NCBI GenBank assembly: GCA_004194705.1
Contig: SADC01000335.1
Span: 62,001 to 126,000 of the forward strand
DNA: 64,000 nucleotides
Source of the DNA: Ditylenchus dipsaci
Taxonomy: Eukaryota > Nematoda > Chromadorea > Rhabditida > Anguinidae
Reading direction: 5' to 3'
Shown here: positions 34,284 to 45,994 of the stretch, piece after piece
Layout: every line of letters begins with the position of its first letter
Numbering within the stretch: position 1 is the first letter of the stretch
Program-made: the position numbers and the translations under genes
The notes under the pieces: generated by a model
Database searches by the model: none
What the model was told of the DNA's origin: nothing
What the model saw: the letters and a program-made list of their open reading frames with translations, nothing else

Positions 34284-35572
34284 AAAAATATTTTTTTTGA
34301 CCACAGATTTTTTTGTGGTCATTGATATTATTTCTCAAATATTTTTGCTCAAAATCATAGTTGAACATCTTTTTGAGATGTTCTTTGGTCAAAAACATGC
34401 TGCGAAATTGTTAAAAAGTACAAGCACACCGATAAAACATAATTGCATTTTTACTAAAATTGTTTTTTATTTATCAGTCTCGAGAAAATGACAATGTCTA
34501 CACAAGTTTCATACGATTTAAAAATACATAATATCAAATATAACTGAATGTTTTTATTGATAATTAAATGATAAAACTCGTGGTGCATGAAACTATAGAC
34601 AAATTTGCAGTCCTCAGCTGCTATATGCTAATTTACGAGAGCATAGACTTGATTATTGATCACTTTAATTTTTGCTTCTGATCTTTTAAAATTTGTTAAA
34701 TAAATCAAATTAATTAAAATATCAAAAATATCAAAAATATATAAATACTGTATACTGTCGTCTATCGACGCCATTATTGTATTTCGCAAACTAAATAAAT
34801 GTTTATCGATCACACACTTCCCCAAGTACCCTCCTTCTAGTCTTCCTGGCTACCCCCTTCACAAAAACATATTCTCAATAGGAAATTAGTACTATTGTAT
34901 TAATTTGTTTGTATTATATTTTGTATTATTTCAAATTCGTAGTTTATTTGCATTATTGTATTTTACAAACTGAATAAATGTGAATCCATTACACACCACA
35001 CCCAAGTACCCTCCTCTTAGCCTCAAATTTCCCTATAAGGAATATTTTAGTTCTTGTTCCTGGGTCTGAAACATACTGTAAAAATGTTTTAAATGTTCAA
35101 TGAAGGCATTAGAGTACTTTCTTTATGACATCATATTTGTTTATATCGCATTTTATTGATTTAGTTGTTATTGATTTAGCTGATGAAAAATGCACAGATT
35201 TCAAGCAAAACCATTTGCTAAAAGCTCACAAAATTTATTTTAAACGATTTTAAACCATTTCAAAATTCTTGAAAGTGATCATTATATTTATTTTTTGTAT
35301 AACTTTTTTAGATTTTGTAATCAGATAATGTTGTTTTTTTTTCTCAGCCCTTAGGCTTAGGCTCAGGGGTTGAAAAATATGTTCACACTACCATAAACTT
35401 CAGCTCTTTATAAAAAAAAAGTATGGTTTTTGTTTTAAAAGGTCATTCTCGCTGCCGATGGAAATATTTTGAAAAGCGGGTGCCAGGTCAATCCATAAAA
35501 GAACTATTTTGAAATAAATTTTAGTTGAATACCCTCAATCAAAAACATTTTTTTGTTTAATGGCATTAGTGA
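34284..35572. other. no gene; degenerate 175-bp duplication
   Basis: 34771-34860 and 34945-35030 are similar (ATTATTGTATTT, AATAAATG, CAAGTACCCTCCT). No coding region was recognised. Near 35345 TTAGGCTTAGGC occurs once, too short to mean telomeric sequence. Confidence 0.45.
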
Positions 35573-35640
35573 CCTAGTAAGAGAGCGGCTGCGGACCACG
35601 ATAGTAGGTCGTCGGTTCGATTACCACTGGATGTATTGTT
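35573..35640 (+). repeat. tRNA-like A/B-box module
   Basis: GTGACCTAGTAAGAGAGCGG followed by GTCGTCGGTTCGATTACC gives a near-consensus B box (GGTTCGA..CC) and an A-box-like start. A D-arm-like lead and T-arm-like hairpin are present, but no acceptor stem. It is the most tRNA-like of the set. Confidence 0.45.
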
Positions 35641-36433
35641 TTTCCTAAACTTTTCCAAAATTGCGTCAAATTATATCTTGTTTGAATTTCACTGCTACTC
35701 GCTTTTTTAAATATTCTTTTCGGCGACGACCATGCCCCTTAAAGGGCGAAAAAACACATCAAAATAGAAAACTTGAAATGAGCACTTTTCAAAGTTCCCT
35801 AAGTGATCTTCGAGCATTGACACTGATAAATGACTATAAGGGGTGCCAAGGCTTTTTTCTCGATTTTCTTCATCTTGATGACGAAAACTCTTATTTCATG
35901 AACAGAATAGAATATTGTGAGTGTTAGATATCAGATTTTGACAGATTTAAAAATGGTCACACAACTTGTTTTAAAAGACTATGCAACATGAATAGCACAG
36001 CAATTTGCGAATTTTATAATAATGTTTTTGAATTAATTTTTGTTTGCATGTAAAGGTTTTTCAGAATATAGAACAGTTTTCTAATCGGACCCAGAAGTTT
36101 TCATGTACTCGAAAACCCAAACTAACTCTGGCTCGATGGTGTTCACGTACGTCGAGTTAGAGTTTTAGATCGAACTTAAAAATGTTCATGTATATAGATT
36201 AAAAAGCACATAATCTCACTCCAGAGTGGTTAAAGATTGATTAAAGCTAGTTTTGGAGGGATTTACCACAAGGAAATCCAATTTATATGCATGAACATCT
36301 TATTTAACCTCTAACCTTAACTCGGATCACAGGTGTTCACGTAGCCGAAAACTCGAACTCTAACTTTGTTTTGAACTCAATCAACGTGAACATACCATAA
36401 CTTTCTATGCTATGTAGGAAATTCAGAAGGCCA
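35641..36433. other. no gene; word island around GTTCACGTA
   Basis: 36090-36410 repeats GTTCACGTA / TACGTGAAC and AACTCGAACTCTAAC words in opposed orientation, another foldback of iterated words. No ORF with a motif. Confidence 0.45.
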
Positions 36434-36661
36434 TACCGTATTCACTTATTAACTCCCAATTTTCTGACAAGTCTTCACCCTAGGGACCACATATTTCAGT
36501 CTAGAGCAAACATTTCGCAAATTTGATTTTTTTTTATCTTCTCAGCTACCACGAGTTTTCCTGATACGAAACACCCGAAAATCTCACAATCGACCTCAAA
36601 ATTTCACGATTGAAGGGGGGGGGTGTTGAAAAATGAGGAGTCAATACAGTGAAAACGGTAT
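36434..36661. mobile_element. 228-bp CGTATT-family MITE
   Basis: TACCGTATTCACTTATTAACTC and AGTCAATACAGTGAAAACGGTA (quoted ends: TACCGTATTCACTTATT and CAGTGAAAACGGTA) are imperfect inverted ends. The interior matches the 45.5 kb member in layout. It lies just upstream of the first recognised NHR-A exon. Confidence 0.75.
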
Positions 36662-36804
36662 GAGTGTGTTTACTATTGCCGTTTTAGCTAATAATTATTG
36701 TACCGGGTATTAACATAAGTTGTGTGACCATCTTTTGTTGGAATCTCTTAAAATCGTGTCTCTAACACTCTTAAAATTCTATTTATATAATTGTAGTTTT
36801 ATAG

Positions 36805-37032
36805 TGAATATGAAAAAAGGTGCGTAGTTTGTGGATCGATTCGATCATCTGTGCGCTATGATGTCTCTAGCTGCTATGGTAAGTTAAATGGTTTTTAAGT
36901 TTTACAATAAGATTTTAGGCTGTAGAATGATATTTCGGCGATCAGTTATGAGTGGGATGACCACCACTGGGATGACCACCTCCTATGACCGTCACTTCTG
37001 CTCACGTCAATTTTTGAAATACTTGTCACGTG
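36805..37032 (+). other. NHR-A DNA-binding domain exons
   Basis: The first finger is C-VV-C-x13-C-YG-C, complete across a 40-nt intron (36879-36918), with P-box region CYGCRMIFRR, which is not the common CNGCKTFFRR type. After SG, a TTTGMTTSYD-like insertion is built from two GGGATGACCACC copies. The next zinc position keeps one Cys (RHFC), but where NHR-B has its Cys five residues later the codon is AAA (Lys). The exon ends TCACGTG before GTAATT, phase 1, as in NHR-B. Confidence 0.8.
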
Positions 37033-40000
37033 GTAATTTATGAAGGTAAAATTGTTGCCAAAAAGAATATTTCAAATTTCAAAAACCAAGTAATAGGAAA
37101 CCTCTGAGAAATAGCAAAAGTAAAAAAATTTATGCCGCGAGCGAAAGTCGAACGTGCCACAAACTTTTACTAGCTTCTGCGATATTTCAAACTAGGGCGA
37201 AAGGTGAACTTGACTTTAAATTAAACTAAGCTTGACTTCGGACTTTACTTGGGTTTATTTCCCAAAAAAAAGTTTCCGAAGGCGAACAGATAGTAGTAAC
37301 AAAAATAGATGAATAAACGGCGCCAAATGACAATTCGATTCGCAAAAATTTCTCACCAGCCACAAATCGAGCAGTTTCTCAAGCAGCGAGCCAAGAAAAA
37401 AACTGAGATAACACAGCTCAATCACAGTGCAGTGAATCTCGAGTCAAGAGGCTTCACCAGTGAGTTATCATGATAAACAGTTAAAGTCAGTTCATCAATT
37501 CCAATTATCAGAGTAATTTTTACCAATCATAGTTTGCAAAATAAGATCACACAACGTTTAAATAAAAAAGACATACAGAGCAAAGCAATTGCACGCGTAG
37601 CTGAAAACAGGACGAAATAAGTAAGAGCGTGACTTGAACTTAATGCAGCATTCTGTTCCAGTTTTTCAGCCAAATACCGGCATGCGTGACTAAGAATATC
37701 TCGCACATATTCTGGCCACACTTGAAAGTAGAAGTTCTGTGATTTTATACTTGGGTCGGACCGTTCGTAAAATTAGTAATTGAGTGTTTGGTCTGAAATG
37801 GAAGCCTACTATACGCTGAATTCGATAAGATTAATTTCAGTCCGTTTTTCTAAGAATTTCACCGTACTGTGGCCTCTTGAAGTTTGGCTCTCAAAAAATC
37901 AGTACATTTCTTAAAACAATTCAAGCCTAGTTAAAATATGATGATATACACTCGCTTACAGTCTCATTCAATGCAGAATGAATCGCTCTGTCTGACAAGC
38001 ACGAAAGCTTCACAATTTTCAGTTAATTTTGACGAGAAAATGTATTCAACATGTATACAAAGTATTGACTCGTTCAAATATTTATTGTCTTGAGAAAAAC
38101 GTCCTCAAAAAAAAGTCTTGACAAGGCGGCCTTTTTCCACCTTGTCAAGACAAACAATCAGTGTTAAATAATATCTACCTTTTTTAATTCAAAAAGTCGA
38201 ATTTGGCAACAGTAAGGCCACTGGCCCTATACTAAGCGGGTGCGTTTTTTGCCTTGGTCCCCTTGATGTTTTTTCTTCATTTTTTGCCTTGATACCCTGT
38301 TTTTTTTACCAAATTTTTTATTTTAAATTTTCACGTTCAACAACAAAAATGTCCACATTCAACATACTAGGGATATGTATTGAAAGTGATGTTACAAACA
38401 ACAGGGGGACCAAGGCGAAAATCGCACGAAAACAACAGGAGGGACCAAGACAAAAAACGCACCCGTTTATAGTAAGTATAGAGCCATGCCTCTCTACATT
38501 ACTAACATTTCAAATATATAAGAACATTTTGTTCCAGTAGCGAAATGTGTATCTTGCCGATTTGATCGTTGCATACTGGTTGGAATGAATGTGATGGCTA
38601 TAAAACTACCTGAAACAATCAATGCTGACAAAATTGCTGCCGAGTTAGCTGAAAAAAGGCGTTTGCTGCAAACAAATTACAAGGATGATAAACAAATAAG
38701 TTTAAAGTTGAGGTTTTATTTGTTATCTCTCGGTTAAACTATACACTTTTATGATAACCTTTTTCGGTCTGCACGTGACTCAGAATGAAAAGTATCACAA
38801 AATCATCTTTTCAGCTTATTCTTTTATTCTCAACAAGCTGAAAATATATTATGAACACTTATAAAACATTAAATTTTCTAAAAACTTTCTTTTCGTCCCG
38901 ACTTGAAGAAATTTAAAAATTTTCAGTTCAGAGAAGATATAAAATGGGTTTTTTCGGCATAAGATCTCAGTTAAGGAACTAGATCTAAGCAGTGTTGTAA
39001 GTGGCACTAATGCGGCACCGGCAGCTCACGGCACCGCACCGGTGCCGTGAAAATGTTTTAGTTGGTGCCGTGAGCTAGCGTTTCTCAGAAGCGATCGGTA
39101 AAATTGAAATACTCGCAATTTGTTAGATGAGACTGACAAATTGGACAAACTTAGATAAGTTAGGTTATTACAAATTAGTTAGAAACCAGAGTTAAGCGTC
39201 GCAGAAAAGAGGTCAGCATTCTTACTACTAAGCGCTACTTGAGTCAGGATCGATTCTGGGAACATCAACATAGGCACCACAAACACTATCTGACAACTAA
39301 TACCTTGGTGTTCCCAACACATCGGTCGAATTAACTTTGCACCACTATTTGGGCACCACATTTGGGCATCATCACCTGGGTAGGGCTTTGGCTCCAAAGT
39401 CTTAGTTCAAAAAAATTTAATTTTCTTTGCAACTGGCTCCAAGCTCTTTATTCGAAAAATAAAGCACTCCGGCTCTTGCTTCGGGCTCTTCATTTGAAAA
39501 AATTTGCTTCGGCTTTTGCTCCAAGCTCTTTACTGAGAAATTTTTTCTCTGGCTTTTGCTCGGAGCCAGAGCGCAGCCAGAGCTAGAGTCAGAGCCGGAG
39601 AATTACACATCACTGACTTCCACCACCTTGTGTAAAGGAGCCGGTTAGCAGAGAAATAAGTGGAGCGCCGACGTGCAAGAAGGATATCGTGAGATCGCAC
39701 TTTCTCCTAGGCCTGTAAAAAAGCCATACACGGCCACTGGCGTACGCTGAGTCTTGGGACTACCCCTGCGTGCCTATATTCAAGTAGCTATAAGTAGATG
39801 TAATAAGTTCAGCCTTAATCCACGAACTTCAAATACGTTATTGGAAAAGTCAGCCGCGGATTGAAATTTTCTTTATGAAGTATAACTACTTATATAAATA
39901 TTTAGTGTCTAATTCAGTGTCTAATTATAAAAAAAATTGTAGGTATATCCGGCTGCTAAAGAATCTCTAGATTCTCACTTACTGCAGTTGCTATTAGTTA

Positions 40001-43000
40001 TAGAATCAAAAGTCGAAAAAGTCAGAGAAACCATCATATGTCCTTTAGCAATAATAGAGGATTGGTCAATGCAAAATTTAATCACTTCTACTCGCAATGA
40101 ACTAGCTTATTCGGATAGTCACAAGGTTTATCTTTCATCACTGCAATGGCTAATTGACCTTAGAGCACACGACAAAAGAAAAATTAATGTTTGGCTGCCT
40201 CTTAGATTCAGCCAAATCAAAATTTCAAATTTGAAAATATATTTTTAACTATTAACTAGATATTTTTAAATGGCTCAAATTGTTGTACCCCGTCAAATTA
40301 TTCTTTTACCCCGTCAAATGTGAAAACTTGGTTTTTATCTCAAAAAGTATTTAAATTTTTCAATCTTAATTCAAATTTAAATTTTACGATATAAATTGGG
40401 CTGTACGAAGTTTCGTAAAATGGACAATTTCGTAACAGCAAAATTTCGTAACAAGCTTTTTCGTAACAAACATTTACGTAACGAACATTTTCGTGACAGC
40501 CAATTTTCGTAACAAACTTTTTCATAACAGCTTATTCTAGGAGGTGGCAACGGTAGAAAAGCCAAGCGCCAAGCAAATTTCCATTGATATTTACCGACCA
40601 AGTGGGTCTCGTCTTGTTTACTTGGGGTGGTCAAGCCAAAAAAAATTTCACAGTGATCAAAACCACCCAAATTTCAGATATGTTATGTTACTCATAGAGT
40701 TATTTAACATATTCAAGATTCAGATAGCTTTAGGAGCAGGAGAAATTTTCACGTACTGGACACCCACATAAGCGAAGACAGTATCTGAAAGATTTTAGAC
40801 ATTGAAGGCGAGATCAGAACTATTAAGCGTGGATCAGGGCCATTGAGGGTTGATTAGCACCGTTGATTGTGGATCAAGACTGTTGAGTGATGATCAGGAC
40901 TATTCGTGACCATCAAGGGTAAATAAAGATCACTGAGAACTGTTACGAAAATTCGCTGTTACGAAAAAAATTGTTACGAAAATTCGCTGTTACGAAATCG
41001 TCCTGTTACGAAACTTCGTACAGCCATAAATTGTTCAAAAAATTTGGTCTATAAAATGACTTTGTTTTCTACTTTTTCGATATCTCAGTGAGTTAGTTAA
41101 TAGCTTGTTAGAAAGCTAAGATCCCGGGCTACATGCTGGTATCAAACCTTGAAAAAAATTGAAAGACAAAGTTTAAGAAATACTCAAAAGTAACAAATTG
41201 TTGCGATACGACAGGGTAAAAGAATAATTTGACGAGGTAAAAGAATAATTTGACGGGGTAAAAGAATAATTTGACAGGGTAAAAGAATAATTCGACGGGG
41301 TAAAAGAATAATTTGACATGAGAAAGTACTTACAGCTATTTTTAAATTTAAAAATATTTCTATCGATTTGGTGATTTAAAATTATTTTCGTAATTTTGGA
41401 TCACGACTTCATAAATCACGAGTGTGTAACTTTTTTTAAGAAACCAGAATACTGGCCTCTTAAAAACTTCAAACACATACGTGAAGAATGGCAAGCGAAA
41501 AAATTGCCAAGCTACATAAACCTATGTATTTTACTCAGTGTGGAAATGGCAAAAGCTCTGCCCGTCTTCCAGCTGTTATCATTTAAATCACAGGCAAGTC
41601 TTTTTTCATTATTTTTGCGAGATAAGTTCCCAAAACACTAATCGGAGTAATGATTTTTAGGAATCAATCATGCGGAATATGTCTTTGTTATGTACTAATC
41701 TGACAGATGGGTTTTACTCTTTCAAACAAAATGAAGAAACATTTGTTTTTCCAAATGGTTGGATTCCAGTAAAAATGAAATTAGTAGGAATCTCTCGTAA
41801 AGATACAGAGTAAGATGTTTTTAACACACGTAAGATGTATTTAACAGAAAGTGCTGAGAGCTTTTTCTGGTTCGAAATTTCACGCTCAACACTACAGAAC
41901 TGAAAAAATAAAATATAAATTATTTGCAGGCAAGGTGCCCTTTGCTTTCATAACCTTAGAAGGGCACATCTCGTCAATTTTCATCATCGATTGAAATGAT
42001 TCACATGAAAGGAAAAGTGTGCTTTCTAATGGTACACTATTGAGATATTCATGACATTCAGGATATTTTCAAAACGGAATAAGAGCTTTGTTGGGACTAG
42101 AAGGGAATAATACAGGGGCCACTTTTTCAAGACAGTTCGAATCCTTGTAATAACGATTCTATCGTGAAGATGCCGAGTAAGATTTTTCAACGCTAGAATG
42201 CCTGATTGTCCGGAGAGCACTTTCTTGTGCAGAATTTAGAACTCTAGAACATAAAAGTTTAGAAAATCTTTGTTCGTGGGTCTGCTGCCTCTAGGAACCA
42301 TCCAAGCCAAGGTTTCCGATCCCCGGTAGTATCGTGAATCGTTAATTGTATGGTATTTAGCGTGAAATTTTGCACCAGAAGGTACTCTTAGGACAAAAAA
42401 GCAACATAGTATTAATAACTAGGAGGCACGCTGCTCCAATGGCGCAATTTCCAGTACCTACCTCGCTTTCTGACATTGGGGCCATTTTCGAAAATTTTGA
42501 TACCTTTTTCCATACTTTTCGGGCATCTGGGTTCATCTTAGCTACTTCGGCCCTTTTCAGGCATTTTACCCCATTTTATTACTACCGGGTGCGGCAAAAG
42601 TTCTGACTCACTTTCAAAAGCTTCATTTTCTAAAGAAATATTTTTCATAGCATTTAACATTTTACACCATATTGAAGCCCTAACTCTCCTCTTTCCAACA
42701 AGCTATAAAACATAAATTTTATTCAACAAAATGACCACCACCAGCCTCAACACACTTCTTCAGTCTTTTTGGAAAAATGTCGATGGCGTTCTGAATCATT
42801 TCTTGTGGAATTGCATCCCATTCTTTCACCAGCGAAGCCTTTAGCGCAGCAAGTGTCTTGTGTGGCTTGTAACAGGCTTTTGACTCAAGGTAAGGCCAGA
42901 CAAAGTAGTACATGAAAGTCAAATCCGCGGAGTTAGGCGGCCACTGACCAATTGGCTTTGTCCAATGAGGATCTACAGTGATGGCGTCCGGAAAGTTGTG

Positions 43001-45264
43001 ATCCACAACTTTGATCCACTCCCTATATTTGACTGTCATGGGCTACTACGTCTGGCCTTACCTTGAGTCAAAAGCCTCTTCCAAGCCGCACAAGACAATT
43101 GCTGCGCTGAAGGTTCGCTGGTGAAACACATTTAACCTTTCCTATTTCATCCCTGATCACTTAACCTACTGTATCGCTCGGATTATAAGCCATGTTGTAT
43201 GGTGTTTCAACCCCTGGGAATTCGGACAAAATTGGCAGAAGGGTGGCGTGTTATTAGAGAGTGAAAACCGAGTTTGAGTCAAAAAAGGTTTGGGATAGAA
43301 AGCTTTAGGGAGTGTGTACGGTACTAGACTGAAGAGTGAAGGTAAAAAAGTGTGTACGGTACTATCACTGCGAGTGAAGGTATCCGATGCGGCAACCTGT
43401 AATAGGGTCTTAGCAGGTAGTACTCAGGTGTTGTCACCTAAGCGCCATTTACCAGTTATTGGTTGTAAAGTAGTATTCCTAGAAGTTCAAGTGATGAAAC
43501 CAGATGAAAATGTTTCAATACTGTCAAACCATGTTTAGCGCTTAATTTTGAGTAAGATACATACAGGGTGGCCCAAAAAAACCTGAAATTTTTTAAAATT
43601 AACACTGTTTTGTTAAAGACTTTTGAACTCATATATTTCTTACATTATTCAGCAGTGTTTGTAGCTTGTTTAAAAGCCAAGATCAAGGGCTACGTGCTAG
43701 TGCAAAAAAATTTCGAAAATCACAACAAAATTTCAAACAAATATGTCAGAATTTGCTGTTCAAATTCAGACTTTCTGAACAGTTTAAATTAGACAGTTCA
43801 GTCATTGAAATTTTGCGTGTCGCATTCATTTATTGTTTTTTCATCCTGTCTCTATTTTTTATATTGAATTTGGTGTAACAAGGATGGACGGTAGCAGTCT
43901 TAGGTCATAAGGTCAGCTTCCACTTAGTGAGTTAGCCCTGTGCAGCGAGCCGCGTTAATCTCATGCTACGAGAGCTAGACCTAAGACAACGGCAGAATGA
44001 GAGGACTTGGTACCGGCCTCACAACCGTTATTTAAACATCCTTGCTTACGCCAAAAAATCTGTATATAAGACAGTGCGCGGAAGCCCTTGACAAAAATTT
44101 TCGGATTTTTTTAGGTTTTTTGGGCCACCCTGTAGGCTTTCAAGCAATTTTGACGACATCTAAGATTTCCGGATCATGGAGCTAGATACTCGTTTAGGCG
44201 GGTACTTGGTGGCTTACATAGCATTTCTGAGGTGAACTTATCTTTTTCAGACTGTTTTAGAATTTTCGAAATCAATATTAAATAATGATGCACGAACCTC
44301 ACAAAGTGCCTATTTGAGTTTTTAAACGTTACAAATTTTGTTGCAGAGATGCTCAATCTTTATTCTTTAAAATTTAGGCTATGTAATTTATGATTTAATT
44401 TTACAGATTTCGAAAAAAATGTTACACAGAGATTTTTTCCACAGTTATGAATCCAGTAAACCAATTAAAATTATCAATTGAAGAATATGTATTATTGAAG
44501 GCTATGATTCTCTTTAATCCAGGTATGTGAGAGGCTGAAAATATTTAGCAAAAAATTTAAGTTGCGACTTTAGGGCAATCTCATTGCCATCATTTGTCGT
44601 TCGCTTTTGCATTTTTTGTCTTTATATATTGGTTGTTTTTGTTCAAAAATGAAAGTAACTAAAGTATGGGTTTGGTATTAAGTCAAGTAGTGGCAACACG
44701 CGCCTATCGGCGCCAATACCGTATTGTAAAAATACCATAAAAAACATATTATCGATTGCATGCGCCCGCCTGGATACCACCCTCCTGGCTACTCGCTCCT
44801 GTCTACTTCTTCCTCATTACCTTCTTCCTGACTAGCCAAAATTTTGTGGGCAGGAGCCAAGAGCCAGAGCATGAGCCAGAAATTTTGCTGTAGGAGTCAA
44901 GAGCCAGAGCGGGAGCCAAAATTTTCGGGAGCACACCACTGGTAAAATTTCTAGCTGTGAAAGACATAGACCGAACTGACATAGATCTTTTGCAAAGAAT
45001 GTCTCAGCAATACTCCAGAATGCTCTTACATCTACTTCAAGCTAACATGGGAGCTTTAGCAGGAGCAAAAAGATATGGAGATGTTCTCAGCTTGGTGACA
45101 CCTCTTCTAAAGGCAGTAAGTTAAGCGAAACTTAAATGTCTCGAGAGTGATTTTTTCTCATTTTCGGAATGAAAGTTGAACTTTTAATTATTCAGGACAA
45201 TTTTCATCATGATGCAGCAAATTGTTATTTGTCATTGAAAAACTATATGATTGAGTTTCTTTAA
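36805..45264 (+). CDS. NHR-A: nuclear hormone receptor, nine exons recognised
   Basis: Ligand-regulated transcription factor family. Exons are inferred from splice signals and from paralog NHR-B: 36805-36878, 36919-37032, 38538-38707, 39943-40125, 41441-41593, 41661-41809, 44407-44522, 44955-45115 and 45196-45264 (TAA stop). The first two encode the DNA-binding domain. The third carries CVSCRFDRCILVGMN and the hinge. The rest form the ligand-binding domain. Exon lengths equal those of NHR-B at 183, 153 and 116 nt. Oddities: one second-finger zinc cysteine is replaced, ~11 residues are inserted before it, intron 5 (41594-41660) begins GC not GT, and the donor after 38707 lacks a clean GT. An in-frame stop at 36794-36796 means an upstream exon or start was not found. 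Introns of up to 2.6 kb are full of transposons. Confidence 0.82.
37135..37200 (-). repeat. tRNA-like module in NHR-A intron
   Basis: On the minus strand ATCGCAGAAGCTAGTAAAAG precedes CACGTTCGACTTTC, giving weak A and B boxes. Confidence 0.3.
38985..39100. repeat. GC-rich hAT-like end with GGCACCG words
   Basis: CAGTGTTGTAAGTGGCAC resembles a hAT terminus. It is followed by GGCACCGGCAGCTCACGGC and an inverted GGTGCCGTGAGC. No second end seen. Confidence 0.5.
39360..39620. repeat. GGCTC(T/C)..GCTC word island with hAT-like end
   Basis: Words such as GGCTCTTGCTTCGGGCTC alternate with A/T-rich spacers (GAAAAAATTTG). The island ends GAGCCGGAGAATTACACATCACTG, i.e. an inverted CAGTGATGTG terminus. 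Same grammar as the subterminal regions of the 59.6-61.2 kb hAT element. Confidence 0.6.
40285..41325. mobile_element. ~1.04-kb foldback with opposed short repeats
   Basis: The right side has five copies of GGGGTAAAAGAATAATTTGAC-like 20-21 bp words (41212-41318). The left side has two inverted copies (ACCCCGTCAAATTATTCTTT, 40288-40320). Inside each lies a block of TTTCGTAAC words (left, 40400-40535) and inverted GTTACGAAA words (right, 40938-41020). The centre repeats GATCAGGxCTATTGAG. It sits wholly within an NHR-A intron. No transposase. Confidence 0.85.
42180..42405. repeat. dispersed repeat related to 26.91-27.08 kb
   Basis: GAATGCCTGATTGTCC..AGAGCAC matches GGATGCCTGATTGTCCTAAG at 26912. 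The far end, TTTTGCACCAGAAGGTACTC, is an inverted relative of its other border. It lies in an NHR-A intron. Confidence 0.55.
42585..43110 (-). pseudogene. mariner-family transposase, C-terminal fragment with inverted scrap
   Basis: The minus-strand frame (43039-42719) carries NFPDAI, WPPNSADLTFMYYFVWPYLE and FPKRLKKCVEAGGGHF. This is the C-terminal third of a mariner transposase including the final catalytic Asp region (usually PNSPDLNP). A TA-flanked terminus GGGTGCGGCAAAAGTTC lies at 42587. At 43037-43115 the plus strand encodes YYVWPYLESKA..KPHKTIAALK, a second piece of the same gene in the other orientation. The first two catalytic Asp residues and the helix-turn-helix are missing, so it is inactive. 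Confidence 0.85.
43564..44132. mobile_element. 569-bp mariner-type MITE
   Basis: CAGGGTGGCCCAAAAAA and TTTTTTGGGCCACCCTG are exact inverted ends, with TA on each side (43562-43563, 44133-44134). The interior has no transposase. A single related end (ACCACCCTGTA) is at 63800-63810. Confidence 0.93.
44826..44942. repeat. GAGCCAGAGC word island, one hAT-like end
   Basis: Words CCAAGAGCCAGAGC and AAATTTTG alternate. The right end GGGAGCACACCACTG is an inverted CAGTGGTGTG terminus. Same layout as the 39.4 and 59.6 kb islands. Confidence 0.6.
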
Positions 45265-45289
45265 TGGTATTCTGGCGTAATGATTGGTG

Positions 45290-45480
45290 GGTGTAAGTTG
45301 GCCCTGCGTTCCCTTGAGAACTTGGAGTTGAGATGCGCACACCTACATACCCTAGATACAATTCACTCAAAAGGGACTCTGGATGCATTAAGGGGGCTTG
45401 GAGTTGAAATGCGCACACCTACATACCTTAGACACCAATCACTCGAAAGTGACTATGGATGCACAAAAAATGCATAAAAT
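45290..45480. repeat. dispersed ACTCGAAAGTGACT repeat, two copies
   Basis: TTGGAGTTGAGATGCGCACAC and its diverged second copy stand ~85 bp apart, each followed by ACATACC(C/T)TAGA and CACTCGAAAGTGAC-like words. It begins just past the NHR-A stop codon. Confidence 0.8.
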
Positions 45481-45495
45481 TCCAGCTAAGAAAAC

Positions 45496-45745
45496 TACCG
45501 TATTTTCTGTGGTAAGTCCCCCGGGATTTTTTATTTTTCAACCCTTAAAAAATCGGAAAAAAAATATTTCGATTTTGAGATTTTCGGATGCCCGACCAAA
45601 ATCTAAAAAGTGGAATCAACTAAGATCTTGGTGATTAAGAAAACGCAAAAAACAGATTTACAAAAATTTTTCCTTAGGCTGAGATATGGGGTCGAAATAG
45701 GGGGGAGTTATTAGAGAGGGAGGACTTAATAGAGAAAATACGGTA
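45496..45745. mobile_element. 250-bp CGTATTTTCT-family MITE
   Basis: TACCGTATTTTCTGTGG and TTAATAGAGAAAATACGGTA are inverted ends. The interior has TTATTAGAGAGGGAGG and an A-rich half with AAATATTTCGATTTTGAG. Confidence 0.85.
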
Positions 45746-45994
45746 TGTTCAAATCCCATCTTCATCATTTTTTTTTAATATTCAGGTACCCTTTGTATTT
45801 TATTAGCTTCGGGGACCAAGGGAGTTGGTCAAGTTTTGGTAAAGGGTTTTTTTAAATCTACTATTCTAGTTCGGAAATTGTTAGGAAAAAACCTTTTTTG
45901 TAGCTTTTTAGCGTATGAAAAACAATTAAGAGACGTTTAAACAAAAGTTTAAGACGCTGCTTGTTCAAACTCTTCCACCTCCTTCCCTGCAAAA

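Larger units (their letters stand above)
39943..45264 (+). other. NHR-A ligand-binding domain exons
   Basis: Helix-rich segments align with NHR-B: ESKVEKVRETIICPLA; YINLCILLSVEMAKALPVF; GFYSFKQNEETFVFPNG; and LKLSIEEYVLLKAMILFNP, a signature position in nematode NHR domains. Then come ANMGALAGAKRYGDVLSLV and a final short exon ending YMIEFL. No frame break is seen in these six exons, so this half of the gene looks intact. Confidence 0.85.

Noticed and set aside
35343..35358. Nematode telomere repeat TTAGGC
   Set aside because: Only two adjacent units occur; other TTAGGC-like words at 23.9 and 47.2 kb are single and part of a dispersed repeat.
39988..40248. Frame beyond 40125 in NHR-A exon 4
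   Set aside because: NHR-B splices at the equivalent codon; the extra 41 residues are not conserved.
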